Source: Deltaproteobacteria bacterium
GTDB taxonomy: Bacteria; Desulfobacterota; SM23-61
NCBI GenBank assembly: GCA_016875165.1
Contig: VGSF01000008.1
Span: forward strand, 1 to 64,000
Direction: 5' to 3'
DNA: 64,000 bases
The notes under the pieces were generated by a model that made no database searches, was not told where the DNA came from, and was given only the letters and a program-made list of their open reading frames with translations. The position numbers were made by a program, and so were the translations under genes. Positions 26,152 to 35,240 of the stretch are shown here, one piece after another (position 1 is the first letter of the stretch; each line of letters starts with the position of its first letter).

Positions 26152-29100
26152 TCAGACAAATGCTTCGCTACAGACGATACGGGGAATAGACCTGTCCTCG
26201 AATTCCAGGCTTCGCCGGGACGTCACGTCTTTCAGATTGTGCTGGTCGTAGATTCGGATCAGATTTTTGTAGAGTGCCTCGCCAGCGATGGCATTCCGCC
26301 GCAAATGGTTCAACTCGCGCTTGACCGCTCCGGTCAAAGCGCCTCTGAAAGCCTTTTCCAGAATGTTAACGTTAGCCTTGATCTCTTCTTCTATCGTGGC
26401 TTCAAAAAGGATCCTGAGTTCACGAAGAGCATAGAGTTGACCGTGCGTTAGATTGAAGGTATGCTTGCGCTCGGCTTCCCGGTGTTTGACTTCCTCGGCA
26501 AATGTCCGTTGAACGGCCATGACCGCCTTGTTGTACCCGTCCGGCAGGTCGGCGGCCTTTGCATCGGGAGCGCATTTGACTGTACCGACAACCCTCGGAA
26601 CATCGCGGGAAACAACAGCGCCTTTATCATCGAGCAGGAAGAGCTGCTGAAAGCGGCCAGCCTGGCAGAAAACAAAAAAGCCTTTTTGCAGAGAAGGTCG
26701 CGCCGTTCGGATGCCATCGCGCAGAGTGGCAATACGTTCAAACTCCGCAGGGTCTTCTTTCCGCAACTGTCGTAAAATTTCTTCGGCTTCGTTCAGGTCC
26801 AGAAATTCGTCTTCCGGTTTACCCCAGAGCTCCAACTGCACCGGGCCGCCTCCCTGTGTTTCGTAAATGGCATACATCGCCTCGGGGTTCAGCCGTTCGG
26901 TCTCGTCAAGGATGTTGGAGTCTTCCCCAATGGTGTCGTGAATCTCTTGAATCCGGTTGTGCAACTTATCGTACAGCTTCAGATTCTTCTCGATTCCCAC
27001 TTCCGGCAAGAAGTTAAAAGCAAAGATAACCTCATGTTCCGATCCGATACGGTCTATGCGCCCGAAGCGTTGAATCAGCCGCACCGGGTTCCAGTGCAGA
27101 TCGTAATTGATGATGTTGTCGCAGTCCTGGAGGTTAAGACCTTCGGCCAGAACGTCGGTGGCGACGACGGTCATGAGCTCCGCTTCGCCTTTGGCAAAGC
27201 GATACTCCGGGTTGGCTTTCGGTGCGAACCGTCCGACCACGCGCGCTTTGCTCTTGTCCCCGCTGTAGATGACCTCCATGTCGGGGAAGCGGTCGCCGGG
27301 GTTCAGATTGGCATAGAGATACTTCGCCGTGTCGGCGTACTGCGTGAAGATCAACCGTTTCGTACCCTTCAAAGGCTTGTCGGTTAGGCGCGTTTTGAGC
27401 GTTTGGAGTTTGGCGTCTTTTTCGGGGGTGATGGGTGCAACCAGTTTCTGGACGGTCTTCAAAAGCTCGATGTCGTGCGCGATGTGTTGGCGCAGGGTAT
27501 CCGTGTCGAAGTCTTTTGCATCGTAGCGTTGCGATACCGCACGCAAGGCGTCCATGAAGTCGGCCTCTTCGAGCGTATCGCTTCCATAGAGGATGTACTG
27601 CGCTTCCTCGCCCGCCGGGATAAAACCCTCGTCAATGGATTTGAGAAATGATTCGTGAATATTGAGCAACCGGCGGATGGTCTCCTGAAAGGCGTAAACA
27701 CTCGACTCAAACCGCTTGAACAAGAGAACCCGCATCAGGCCGCGCAGATTGGCCCCGGCCCGGTGCAGGCTGATGTACGGTTCTTTCTTCTGTTTATCAG
27801 CGTGTACGTAGTGCCACAGGCCATAGCGCGCGTAGGTCAGTTCCCCTGCCGTAGCTTTGGCCGGTTTGCCCTTCCGGGACTTGCCAAGAAAGCCGCGCAA
27901 CTGCTGGTAAAGTCCCTGGTAGGTGTCTTCGATGCTGTAGGCAATGGTTTGAAGGTTCCGCTGCAAGAAGAACTGGTGCTTCCCGCCAACGAGCACATAG
28001 GCTTTCCGTTTACCGTCCAAGTATTCCTGAAAACGGCAGGGGTCAACCGGCTCGTGCGTCTCCGCGTCGAAACCATACCAACGCAAGATATGGTTGCGCG
28101 TGCGCCGGATAAGGATATTGGCCAGCAAGTCGGGCAGTTTCTTTTCCCCGCGCTCAATCAGTTTGAAGAACTCTTTCAAATTCGGCGGATCAATGGGCAG
28201 GTCCGTCCGGTCGTCCTGATGGAAAAGCTTGATCTGGTGATAAACGTCCCACGCGCTTTTGTTTCGGGGCGTGGCGGTCAGGAAACAGCAACGGCGGCCG
28301 GTTGAAAGGAAAGTTTGAACTACCTTATAGCGCTGGGTGTCGGGATGCCTAAAGTTGTGGCTTTCGTCCACCAGTACAAAATCACGGTCTTTGTAGTGGA
28401 AATCCTTCAGAAGCTTGGTCACGCCGTCGTTATCGTCTTCCCGGAGGTACCCCATGGAAAGGACTCGGGCGTTGAGTTGGTAAACCTCATTGTACCGTTC
28501 CCACATTTCCTTGAGCGGGGCGGGACAAATGACCACGGGGCGTGAGTGGTCCGTACGCTCAAAATGCTTCACGATGGCCGCGCCGATGTAGCTCTTGCCA
28601 AGGCCGACTACGTCCGCAACAAACCCGCCGCCGAAATCCCGGATCATCTGAATCGACTGCCGGACGGCGACCTTTTGGAAATTCGCCAGTTTGCGGAATA
28701 TCTCGTCATCCCAAAGGAGTTCTTGTTCTTCCTCGCCCTCCAGCCGATCTTTTACGAGGGCAAAGAGCGTCTTCATGTAGATGTCGTACGGTCTCACCCG
28801 CGCCGCCGCCCAGGATTCCTTGAGTTCCACCATCAGCGTTTCGTCGAATTCCTGTGCTTCCTTCCAAAGATCATCGAACCAGCGAACAAGCTCCTGGTGG
28901 TTCTGGTTCCCCTGAACGATCACATTCAACTCGGTGTTGTGAGTCAACCCAGCCAGGGTCAAGTTGGAAGATCCCACAACCGCAATACCCTTTTCGTGGC
29001 GTTCAATCTCTTTGCCAACCAGATCAAACACTTTACCGTAATCGCAAATGTATGCTTTCGCGTGGAGTCGTCCTTTCGTATAAACGCGGACCTTCAGGCG

Positions 29101-29496
29101 CTTGTCCTGGATCATCTGAATCAGTCCGGCAATCAACGCTTCCGCTTCGTCCGTCTGGTCCATCAACTCGACTGAGTTCCGCAGATTCCCGGCTGTCTCC
29201 TGGGCCATCTTCCCGGCCTCCGTGCGCTTGGGGTAAGCCTGTCGCTCGACCTCTTCCGCCGCGAGATCAAGGCGGCGATAGCCTTCCGCCAGCATTTCAA
29301 CCGTCTCGCGGTTGGTCGTGTTTCCAATGAGGAGCCGGAGTTCTTTAAGGTTCAAGAGACGTTTGGCGACACTCGTTAACCCGGATAGGAAAAGGTAGCC
29401 AACGGCAAACCGTGCCCGTTCGCTGGATCCGAGCATCTGGCCGAGGTGGTCAACCAGTTTCTCTGTTCGATTGTCGATGATGTCATGGGCGGGCAT
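26152..29496 (-). CDS. PLD-nuclease/SNF2-type helicase fusion protein
   Basis: A 1114-residue defence-type protein. The N terminus (about 1-225) is a phospholipase D-like domain with one HKD motif, HAKAYICD (145-152), and the following GSSNLT (176-180). A superfamily 2 SNF2/RapA-like motor follows: motif I ADVVGLGKSY (about 294-303), DESH in place of DEAH (377-380), TATP (407-410), and the C-terminal lobe ATDVLAEGLNLQDCDNIINYDLHWNPVRLIQRFGRIDRIG with motifs V/VI. A 250-residue helical tail closes it. Related PLD-helicases occur beside Eco57I-type methylases in restriction or DISARM-like systems. It starts 3 nt after the MNT gene and ends the operon. DNA translocation and cleavage are inferred. 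Confidence 0.88.
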   Translation of the reverse strand: MPAHDIIDNRTEKLVDHLGQMLGSSERARFAVGYLFLSGLTSVAKRLLNLKELRLLIGNTTNRETVEMLAEGYRRLDLAAEEVERQAYPKRTEAGKMAQETAGNLRNSVELMDQTDEAEALIAGLIQMIQDKRLKVRVYTKGRLHAKAYICDYGKVFDLVGKEIERHEKGIAVVGSSNLTLAGLTHNTELNVIVQGNQNHQELVRWFDDLWKEAQEFDETLMVELKESWAAARVRPYDIYMKTLFALVKDRLEGEEEQELLWDDEIFRKLANFQKVAVRQSIQMIRDFGGGFVADVVGLGKSYIGAAIVKHFERTDHSRPVVICPAPLKEMWERYNEVYQLNARVLSMGYLREDDNDGVTKLLKDFHYKDRDFVLVDESHNFRHPDTQRYKVVQTFLSTGRRCCFLTATPRNKSAWDVYHQIKLFHQDDRTDLPIDPPNLKEFFKLIERGEKKLPDLLANILIRRTRNHILRWYGFDAETHEPVDPCRFQEYLDGKRKAYVLVGGKHQFFLQRNLQTIAYSIEDTYQGLYQQLRGFLGKSRKGKPAKATAGELTYARYGLWHYVHADKQKKEPYISLHRAGANLRGLMRVLLFKRFESSVYAFQETIRRLLNIHESFLKSIDEGFIPAGEEAQYILYGSDTLEEADFMDALRAVSQRYDAKDFDTDTLRQHIAHDIELLKTVQKLVAPITPEKDAKLQTLKTRLTDKPLKGTKRLIFTQYADTAKYLYANLNPGDRFPDMEVIYSGDKSKARVVGRFAPKANPEYRFAKGEAELMTVVATDVLAEGLNLQDCDNIINYDLHWNPVRLIQRFGRIDRIGSEHEVIFAFNFLPEVGIEKNLKLYDKLHNRIQEIHDTIGEDSNILDETERLNPEAMYAIYETQGGGPVQLELWGKPEDEFLDLNEAEEILRQLRKEDPAEFERIATLRDGIRTARPSLQKGFFVFCQAGRFQQLFLLDDKGAVVSRDVPRVVGTVKCAPDAKAADLPDGYNKAVMAVQRTFAEEVKHREAERKHTFNLTHGQLYALRELRILFEATIEEEIKANVNILEKAFRGALTGAVKRELNHLRRNAIAGEALYKNLIRIYDQHNLKDVTSRRSLEFEDRSIPRIVCSEAFV

Positions 29497-29499
29497 GGG

Positions 29500-29835
29500 T
29501 TATGCGTCTTCTGTAATGGTGATCGGCTGTCCCTCACGCCGGGCGATCTCAATGATTGCGCTGGATTCATCCTCGCGCCATTGCCGCTCTCCACAGGGGA
29601 TCGGTTCGATGCGATTATCCGTCCTCGCCGCAACACGCCAAAGAAGGTCAATATCTGCGCGATCCCGCATGTCATCGAACCGGGGAGAAACAACCAATAA
29701 ATCGATATCGCTCCATGAACCCGGTATACCTCTGACCTGTGATCCGAAAACCACCCCGAAGTTGATGATCAGTCCCTGATCCTGCAAGGCCCGGAGGTAG
29801 TCTCTGACGCCTTTCACAACAGATTTGTCAACCAC
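29500..29835 (-). CDS. MNT-type nucleotidyltransferase domain protein
   Basis: A 111-residue minimal nucleotidyltransferase. The signature GSQVRGIPGSWSDIDLLVV (GSx9DxD) is intact near residues 31-49, with a third acidic candidate in RIEPIP. The GTG start at 29835 has GGAGG 7 nt upstream and overlaps the HEPN gene by 22 nt. In HEPN/MNT (type VII) toxin-antitoxin pairs MNT acts as antitoxin by nucleotidylating the HEPN toxin. Here the pair is embedded between the methylase remnant and the helicase, all in one direction, so it may be a regulator or an abortive arm of the defence operon. Confidence 0.85.
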   Translation of the reverse strand: MVDKSVVKGVRDYLRALQDQGLIINFGVVFGSQVRGIPGSWSDIDLLVVSPRFDDMRDRADIDLLWRVAARTDNRIEPIPCGERQWREDESSAIIEIARREGQPITITEDA

Positions 29836-30194
29836 CGGAACACCTCCTCTGCCCGTTTCATATACCGGGCTGCTTCCTCGCTCGTTGGCGGCTTCGTCAA
29901 CATTTCGGGGTAGCGTCCTTCAATATGGAATGCATTCATTTCAGCCAGTATGTCAGTCTGCACCAAACTCGAAACAACACCCGCCAAATCAATCAGGCGA
30001 TTCAGATTGTGGATGCGAGGCGCCAAATCACCCGTATTTTTGCAAACAAGTGCCTTGAGCATCTTTTCCAGGGCCAGATGAGCGAAAAACAAACCGTGGC
30101 GGGTTCGACCGCTTTCAAGAAGCTGCTGAGCTACCGCCCAATCTTCTTCGGCGTTTTCCTTCCAACAGGAGATCTGTTTTTTGATATCAACCAT
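29814..30194 (-). CDS. HEPN-domain protein
   Basis: A 126-residue helical protein. NAEEDWAVAQQLLESGRTRHGLFFAHLALEKMLKALV (residues about 12-48) and PRIHNLNRLIDLAGV are the HEPN core, and the FHIEGRYPEM segment is typical of PF05168. The ATG at 30194 has GGGGA 9 nt upstream; the ORF-track start is an upstream TTG. A canonical Rx4-6H RNase motif is not visible, so toxic RNase activity is uncertain. It overlaps the MNT gene by 22 nt, as in HEPN/MNT pairs. Confidence 0.85.
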   Translation of the reverse strand: MVDIKKQISCWKENAEEDWAVAQQLLESGRTRHGLFFAHLALEKMLKALVCKNTGDLAPRIHNLNRLIDLAGVVSSLVQTDILAEMNAFHIEGRYPEMLTKPPTSEEAARYMKRAEEVFRWLTNLL

Positions 30195-30369
30195 AATTAT
30201 TTTCCCCAAACAGAATTATGGAATCTTAGGTTAATAAATTCAACATATTTCTAAGAAGTTGCGCAACCGCATCCCCCATTAACCCGTACAGTTGCAACAC
30301 GGCTCTTTCCCATCCAAACCTGCCGCTTGCCCATCGCCATATCCTCCTGCCGGCTTGCCCGGCAGGAGA

Positions 30370-31314
30370 TTACGACCGCCTGCCAATGCGCCGAATGACG
30401 TCCAAATCATACTCACTGAACGTTCCCACGTAAAACCTATCCTGCCACACCCGGCACCCCGCGGCCCTCGCCAGCCCATTCTGAAACGTCAATGCAATCT
30501 CTTCCGGCGACCGCGCGATATTCCCGCGCAACGCCATATGGACATGGTCCGGCATCACCGACAAGGCTGCGATCCGGTGGCCGCCCTCCGCCGCCACGTC
30601 CAAAGCCGCGTCGCACATCCGTCCGAGCTGCTCGCGGGCGCTAATCCTGAACCGATCCGCCGTCACTAACACGAGATGGAGGTCGTACCAATACCGCCCG
30701 CTGTTAGATTCCGACGGTTCAGCCAGCCGCACATCGTCGGCGACAACCGTGAAGCTGCGCATGGTCTCTCGAAAACGCGGGTCGGCGAAGTCCCCTTTCC
30801 CGATCTGGCCGCGAATATACCTCTGGACCACGTCGGAGGTGTTCTCGCCGAGACTGCGGAAGGATACTTTGCGGCTGAAATCCACCGGCGTGCCGTGCTT
30901 GCGCAGCGCGTGCTGCAGGCGCCCTTTTACGCGCATGCAGAAGAACGTCGGGCTCACCTGCGGGGTGACGCTGAAAAGAATCTGCACCTTTTCAGCCGTG
31001 GCGTGGGGTTGAAGCAGGCTCAGGCCGTCTTTTTCCCACAAGGACGCGGTTTCGCGCGCAACGGCGGCGCTCTGCGGGGGCAACGTCGCGCCGGCGGTCG
31101 GCCAGCCGGTCCAGTCGTAGTGGAGCAGGAAAGCCGGTTTGAGGTTGTGGCCGGTGTATAGGGCTTGCGGCGACCTTGTGCCGCCAGGGCCGAATTTTTG
31201 TGTCCGGCGACGCAAGATCGCCGGGACGCCGGTCTCATTCGTTCCCGGTGATCTCGTCGGCTGGGCGTTGGCCTCATGGGCTCCTGGTGATCTCGTCGTC
31301 GGGGCGCTAGTCAC
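30370..31314 (-). CDS. REP-associated tyrosine transposase (RAYT, Y1/IS200-like)
   Basis: A 314-residue ORF, of which about residues 52-314 look like protein. It has a central VKGRLQHALRKHG/VQRYIRGQ region, SGRYWYDLHLVLVTADR, the metal-binding HUH motif in MPDHVHMAL (HVH 257-259) and YVGTFSEYDLD with the candidate catalytic tyrosine. RAYTs are single-strand transposases that act on REP hairpins. The first 50 residues (repeated TRSPG) are translated REP sequence, so the true start is probably near 31165, though no strong ATG is visible. The formal GTG start forms a GTGA overlap with the methylase stop. It sits at the point where the methylase is cut off. Confidence 0.8.
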   Translation of the reverse strand: MTSAPTTRSPGAHEANAQPTRSPGTNETGVPAILRRRTQKFGPGGTRSPQALYTGHNLKPAFLLHYDWTGWPTAGATLPPQSAAVARETASLWEKDGLSLLQPHATAEKVQILFSVTPQVSPTFFCMRVKGRLQHALRKHGTPVDFSRKVSFRSLGENTSDVVQRYIRGQIGKGDFADPRFRETMRSFTVVADDVRLAEPSESNSGRYWYDLHLVLVTADRFRISAREQLGRMCDAALDVAAEGGHRIAALSVMPDHVHMALRGNIARSPEEIALTFQNGLARAAGCRVWQDRFYVGTFSEYDLDVIRRIGRRS

Positions 31315-31390
31315 CTCCGCTCCCGGTGACCATGCGTCACCGGGGCCGAAATTTCGCTTCCGGTGACCCGAGGTCGCCGGGAAGCATCAA
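31150..31390. repeat. REP hairpin cluster at the RAYT 5' side
   Basis: At least four short GC-rich hairpins lie in tandem. One is cccggtgac-catgc-gtcaccggg (9-bp perfect stem). Others are ttccggtgac-ccgag-gtcgccgggaa, gtccggcgac-gcaa-gatcgccgggac and ggcgac-cttgt-gccgcc. Degenerate gttcccggtgatctcgtcg units lie between. They are unlike the A-D families elsewhere in the window and belong with the adjacent RAYT. Confidence 0.72.
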
Positions 31391-32795
31391 AACCTTTCAG
31401 AGCCGTGCCCAAAAATGCCACCAACGCTTCGTCCACCATGTACTCCACGATCTCGCGCGGGGTGTAGAACGAGCCGGTCTGTTTTCTGGCGGTGGCGCCG
31501 GTTTCAGGATTATAGGCGGCAAGCAGGTTTTCGAACACCTTGCCGGAAAGCTCCGGATCGAGGGCGACTTCCTGCTCGAAGGGCGTGTTTTCCTCAATCG
31601 TGAAATGGTACTGTTGGAGAGTATGGATCAGCCCGCGCACCCGGACCTTTCTGAACTTCCTGTCGCCATAATCCGCGCTGAGGTCTTCTTCGCGCTCAGG
31701 TCCAAAGAACAGGAAATCCGGCACAACCGGCTGGCTGTCCGGCCGTCGGGAGAATCCGTCAATGCGCACATAACGGGGCCTGGCGTTTTCGCCCAGATCC
31801 TTATCCAGGCACTCGAACAGGCCGCCATTGAGGAATGGGATGTTCTTGAACAGCGCCAGCGCATCGCCGGGCTTCTTAAAAAAATCGCGATGGCGGTAAA
31901 GACTGTGCGCCATAAAGTTCTGCTCGTCCCGCGCCCAGCCGCGCTTGTCCATTTCCGTGTTCAACGTGGCGAAGAACAGATTCTGCAGGATCGCCTTGTA
32001 GAAGACGGAGTCCTTCCCGGCATCCTTGTCTGTCGCGAACCCATCGAGCAGTCCAGCCAGGCGTCGCTCATCAAACAGCACCTCCGGAATCAGGCCTTTT
32101 TCCTTCACGAACCAGCAAAAAATCAACCGCGTGATCATGCGGATCACGCCGATATGGTCGTGCCCGTCAGCCTCCTTGGGTGCGTCCTTGGGGAAACGAA
32201 CATGCTTCAGCGCCCAGAAATACCAGTTGGCGAGCTCCTTGTAGAACGCTTTGGTGACCGACTCGACATCAAAGGCGTCATCGTGGCGTTTTTGAATCTC
32301 CAGCGCGGGGATGCCGAACAGGTCTTTCCCCATCAACGCGAGATCCATCATCTGCAGCCGCTCGGCGGCCGTGCGCAAACCGCTGTCGGCTCGCACGGTA
32401 ATCCGGCGGAAAAGTCGCCGCTTCTCTGCCTTCTCGTCATACTTGATGTTCAGAAAATGCCAGGCGGATTGCGCCTTGTCGGAAAAAACGAACAGGCAGT
32501 AAGGATGTTCGCGGATCAACTGGTTGACGATGGGCCGCTCAAGGTTCCTCTGAAGGCTGGCGGAGGCCAGGCGGCAATACACCATATGAAACGCACTATC
32601 CTCGCCGCCGCTCGCGAACAGGATGGGATCATCGACCAGCGCCTTGCGGGCGGAATCCGGCCAGCCGCGCATGCTGAGCGGCTTGTTTTCGCGCTCGTAG
32701 TTCAGTTCCTCCCAGAAAAGCTTTTTAAGGCCGCCCAGATCCCGCAAGTTCCGAAGGATATTCAGAACCATCTGTTGTCTTTCAATCTGGCCCAT
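31311..32795 (-). pseudogene. Eco57I-like restriction-modification methylase, 3'-truncated
   Basis: 494 codons remain of a protein family usually over 1000 residues. The N-terminal specificity/helical region (RRLFRRITVRADSGL, HIGVIRMITRLIFCWFVKEKGLIPE, IPFLNGGLFECLDKD) runs into GSFYTPREIVEYMVDEAL (about 441-458), the segment just before the S-adenosylmethionine site of Eco57I-type N6-adenine methylases. The catalytic DPxxGSG and NPPY motifs should follow but are absent here and anywhere else in the window. The last 25 residues (ASRRPRVTGSEISAPVTHGHRERR) are translated REP hairpins. The methylase is therefore probably inactive. First gene of the defence operon. Confidence 0.82.
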
Positions 32796-32999
32796 TCATC
32801 ACGCTCATTTTGGAAGACGTTGATTCTTTATGGTTGTAAGGAAAATCCGGAATTTACCGCATCATAGCAAAAACTATTTACAAGGTCAAAACCTTAAAAT
32901 CAAGGCTAACTATCCCTTCTTTTTTGAGAATATCTCTGGAATAGGACCCTGGTTTTTTCAATTTCTTGGGCAGAGTGGTCGAAAGCCGTTTGGTATTCT

Positions 33000-33167
33000 T
33001 CAAGGAATTTTGAGACCGGGAAAGTTTTTCTTAGGTCTCTTTTTTCTGCTAAATTTTTCAATCTTCTTCCCACACTTCCAGCACTTCAGTGGTTTTTTCT
33101 TAATCAAACACAAACGCGCCTTTGTGGCAAAATTTTGCGTGTGACAATGGGAACAAGAATAAATCAT
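33000..33167 (-). CDS. Small zinc-ribbon protein (MJ0042-like), missed by the ORF track
   Basis: A 55-codon ATG-to-TGA ORF, below the length cut-off of the track. It contains CSHC (residues 5-8) and CWKC (29-32) separated by 20 residues, then GKKIEKF and a basic tail (KKRPKKNFPGLK). This layout matches the MJ0042-type zinc ribbon, CxxC-x~20-CxxCG. No Shine-Dalgarno is visible and a family D repeat starts 10 nt upstream, so expression is uncertain. It lies 205 nt upstream of the methylase remnant on the same strand. The intact cysteine spacing makes chance less likely. Function unknown; zinc-ribbon proteins of this size often bind nucleic acids. Confidence 0.5.
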   Translation of the reverse strand: MIYSCSHCHTQNFATKARLCLIKKKPLKCWKCGKKIEKFSRKKRPKKNFPGLKIP

Positions 33168-33176
33168 TTTTTGTGT

Positions 33177-33312
33177 GGGACACAGATAAACGCAGATTTC
33201 CAGGATTGCAAAAATACTATATTAAAAAGCGATTCAACAGTTCAATATATAAATATTTTTAAATCATTTAAAAGAAGTTATATCCGCGTTTATCTGCGTC
33301 AATCTGCGTCCC
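33177..33312. repeat. Family D repeat, extended copy
   Basis: gggacacagataaacgcagattt pairs with tatctgcgtcaatctgcgtccc. The 90 bases between are AT-rich without an ORF. The stretch 32796-32999, between this and the methylase, holds nothing recognisable. Confidence 0.65.
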
Positions 33313-33381
33313 AAAATATTTTTACTGCGAGCTATTTATTCCGCAATCCCCATTCCCCATTCCGCATTCTGGAATGTGCAC

Positions 33382-35079
33382 TCAGAAGTCCATCTCGGCA
33401 ATTTTTTTTAGGCCCAGGCGCATGGGGATGATCACGGCCGCGCCCATCAATACAGCCACACCCGTAAAAGAGAGGGCGATGCCAGCCCAATCCGATAGCG
33501 CAAGGTCCCGCTGATGAAATGCGGCCATGAATATCGTATAGACCGGCCAGGCTTCCAAAACGACTACCGCCCCTATAAAAATCATACTTAAAATCATGTA
33601 AAAAATCCCCCCGAATCCTGAGACTATTTGCGCGGCGTTTTCCACCCGGAAGCGGGGATAAATCGCCCCCAGCCCCACTCCCAGGCCGACTATCCCAAAG
33701 GTCATAAAGAAGATGGTCACCGCAGAAAGGACCATCATGAAGGGGGTGACCTGGAGAAAACGGTTAGACAGATAAATCAAAACTTCGGCAAAAATTAGCA
33801 GAGGGACGAGGTTTGACCAGAATTTACTCCAGAGAAAGCTTTGCATGGATACCGGCGAAGCGCGGATGATCCAGAAGGAATATCCTTCCTGGCTCACGGC
33901 CGGAAAGACGAATCGGCCAGCTATTGCCGATAAGACAAACCCGGCCAGGCCCATGTTGAGGAAAGAGATCAAGTTTGTAAGAAAAAAAGTGGGCATGGGG
34001 GATTTATCCAGGGGAAGGACGCTAAAGTTGTAAAGGTAAACCACTACCAGGGCTGTGAGCAGGATAAGTTGAGACCACTGGGTAGTATCCCGGAAAAAAC
34101 TCTTAAAGTCCTTAATCGTAAGAGCTCTTATCCGGGAATTCAACGGGCGGCTCATACTGCGCAAGACTCGATTGATCAGGGGCTTTTGGGTGAAACGGGT
34201 TTTGCGGGCTTCCTGGGATTTGCTCCATCCACTGAAAAACAGGGCCCGGGAAGCCCAGTTTCCCAAAACAACTGTTGCCCCGGCTGTGGACCAGAGCAGT
34301 CCTAAATAAAATATGCTGTCAGCTCGTTCTCCTAAATAATAAGGGAGCAGCGCCTCGGAGACCCAGAAACTGGGGAGGAGGGGCCAGGATGGGGTGTTCA
34401 GGGCAGTGAAATATTCTACCAGGTGAGCGAAGGAATCGGGGTTGACCAAACGTTCCGGCTGCAAGAACCGCAAAAGAAAATACAGAGCAATGACTAAAAA
34501 AATGGAAAGAAGGAAGAGGACTTCTTTGGTCCGGCGAGCCGGGAAATTATTCACTAAGGCCACGGATAACAATGTCCCTAAGGCTGCCGGAATGATTAAA
34601 AAGGGAATGAAAGCGCCGATGAAAACCAGGTAGTAATCGAGGGAAGAACTATACACCCAGGCATAGGCAAAAAATACCGGCAGCCCGAAAAGAATTACCA
34701 TCCAGGAGCTGTGGAACATGGTTTCCGTCAGTCGAGCATAATAGAGACTATCAAGGGAGACCGGGCGAGAAAGGACCAGGTTTAAATCCTCAGCAAGGAA
34801 AAAAGTGGAAAGGGAAGAGATTACGTTGCTGAAGAGCAGGACGGAAAAAAAGGTGAGAAGGGTCATGGACATGAGTCTTGCGGCCAGAAGGTCTCCGAAA
34901 AGCTCCACGCTACGAAAATAAACCAGAACCCGCTGAAAAACAAAAAACGTCAAGAACCAGAACCCAAGGGCCAGGCCGGCCAGGATCAATGGTTTCAGGA
35001 GGGAACGTTTGTCGGGGCGGCGCAGGCGGTTTTGCAGGGCGGTGATTTTGGGCTGAAGCAGGGTCATCCATGCTTTCAT
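33382..35079 (-). CDS. ABC-2-type exporter permease
   Basis: A 565-residue membrane protein with about 12-14 hydrophobic segments and no ABC cassette. Segments such as FFLAEDLNLVLSRPVSLDSLYYARLTETMFHSSWMVILFG and QEGYSFWIIRASPVSMQSFLWSKFWSNLVPLLIFAEVLIY are characteristic of large bacterial ABC exporter permeases paired with a single ATPase. It lies 160 nt downstream of the ATPase gene on the same strand, separated by an AT-rich gap with an aattcctttt motif and an E-type arm. Substrate unknown. Confidence 0.88.
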   Translation of the reverse strand: MKAWMTLLQPKITALQNRLRRPDKRSLLKPLILAGLALGFWFLTFFVFQRVLVYFRSVELFGDLLAARLMSMTLLTFFSVLLFSNVISSLSTFFLAEDLNLVLSRPVSLDSLYYARLTETMFHSSWMVILFGLPVFFAYAWVYSSSLDYYLVFIGAFIPFLIIPAALGTLLSVALVNNFPARRTKEVLFLLSIFLVIALYFLLRFLQPERLVNPDSFAHLVEYFTALNTPSWPLLPSFWVSEALLPYYLGERADSIFYLGLLWSTAGATVVLGNWASRALFFSGWSKSQEARKTRFTQKPLINRVLRSMSRPLNSRIRALTIKDFKSFFRDTTQWSQLILLTALVVVYLYNFSVLPLDKSPMPTFFLTNLISFLNMGLAGFVLSAIAGRFVFPAVSQEGYSFWIIRASPVSMQSFLWSKFWSNLVPLLIFAEVLIYLSNRFLQVTPFMMVLSAVTIFFMTFGIVGLGVGLGAIYPRFRVENAAQIVSGFGGIFYMILSMIFIGAVVVLEAWPVYTIFMAAFHQRDLALSDWAGIALSFTGVAVLMGAAVIIPMRLGLKKIAEMDF

Positions 35080-35240
35080 CGGAATTCTCGTCTATCGTGA
35101 TTGTATAGGAAATTCCTTTTTGGCGCCTTTTAGCATCATCATTAATTTTAGGCTCTTAACGCGTATTCTTTATTTATCCTTAATTAGCGTTTTTGAAACT
35201 CGGTGATCTCTGTGCCCTTTGTGGCTAATTTAGCGATTCA

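Noticed and set aside
26043-26154. 33-codon in-frame extension after the helicase TGA (possible readthrough or Sec)
   Set aside because: An open stretch this short is expected by chance, and there is no SECIS-like hairpin or homology evidence.
31311-31314. GTGA overlap as genuine translational coupling of methylase and RAYT
   Set aside because: Both overlapping ends are translated REP hairpins; the overlap is probably accidental.
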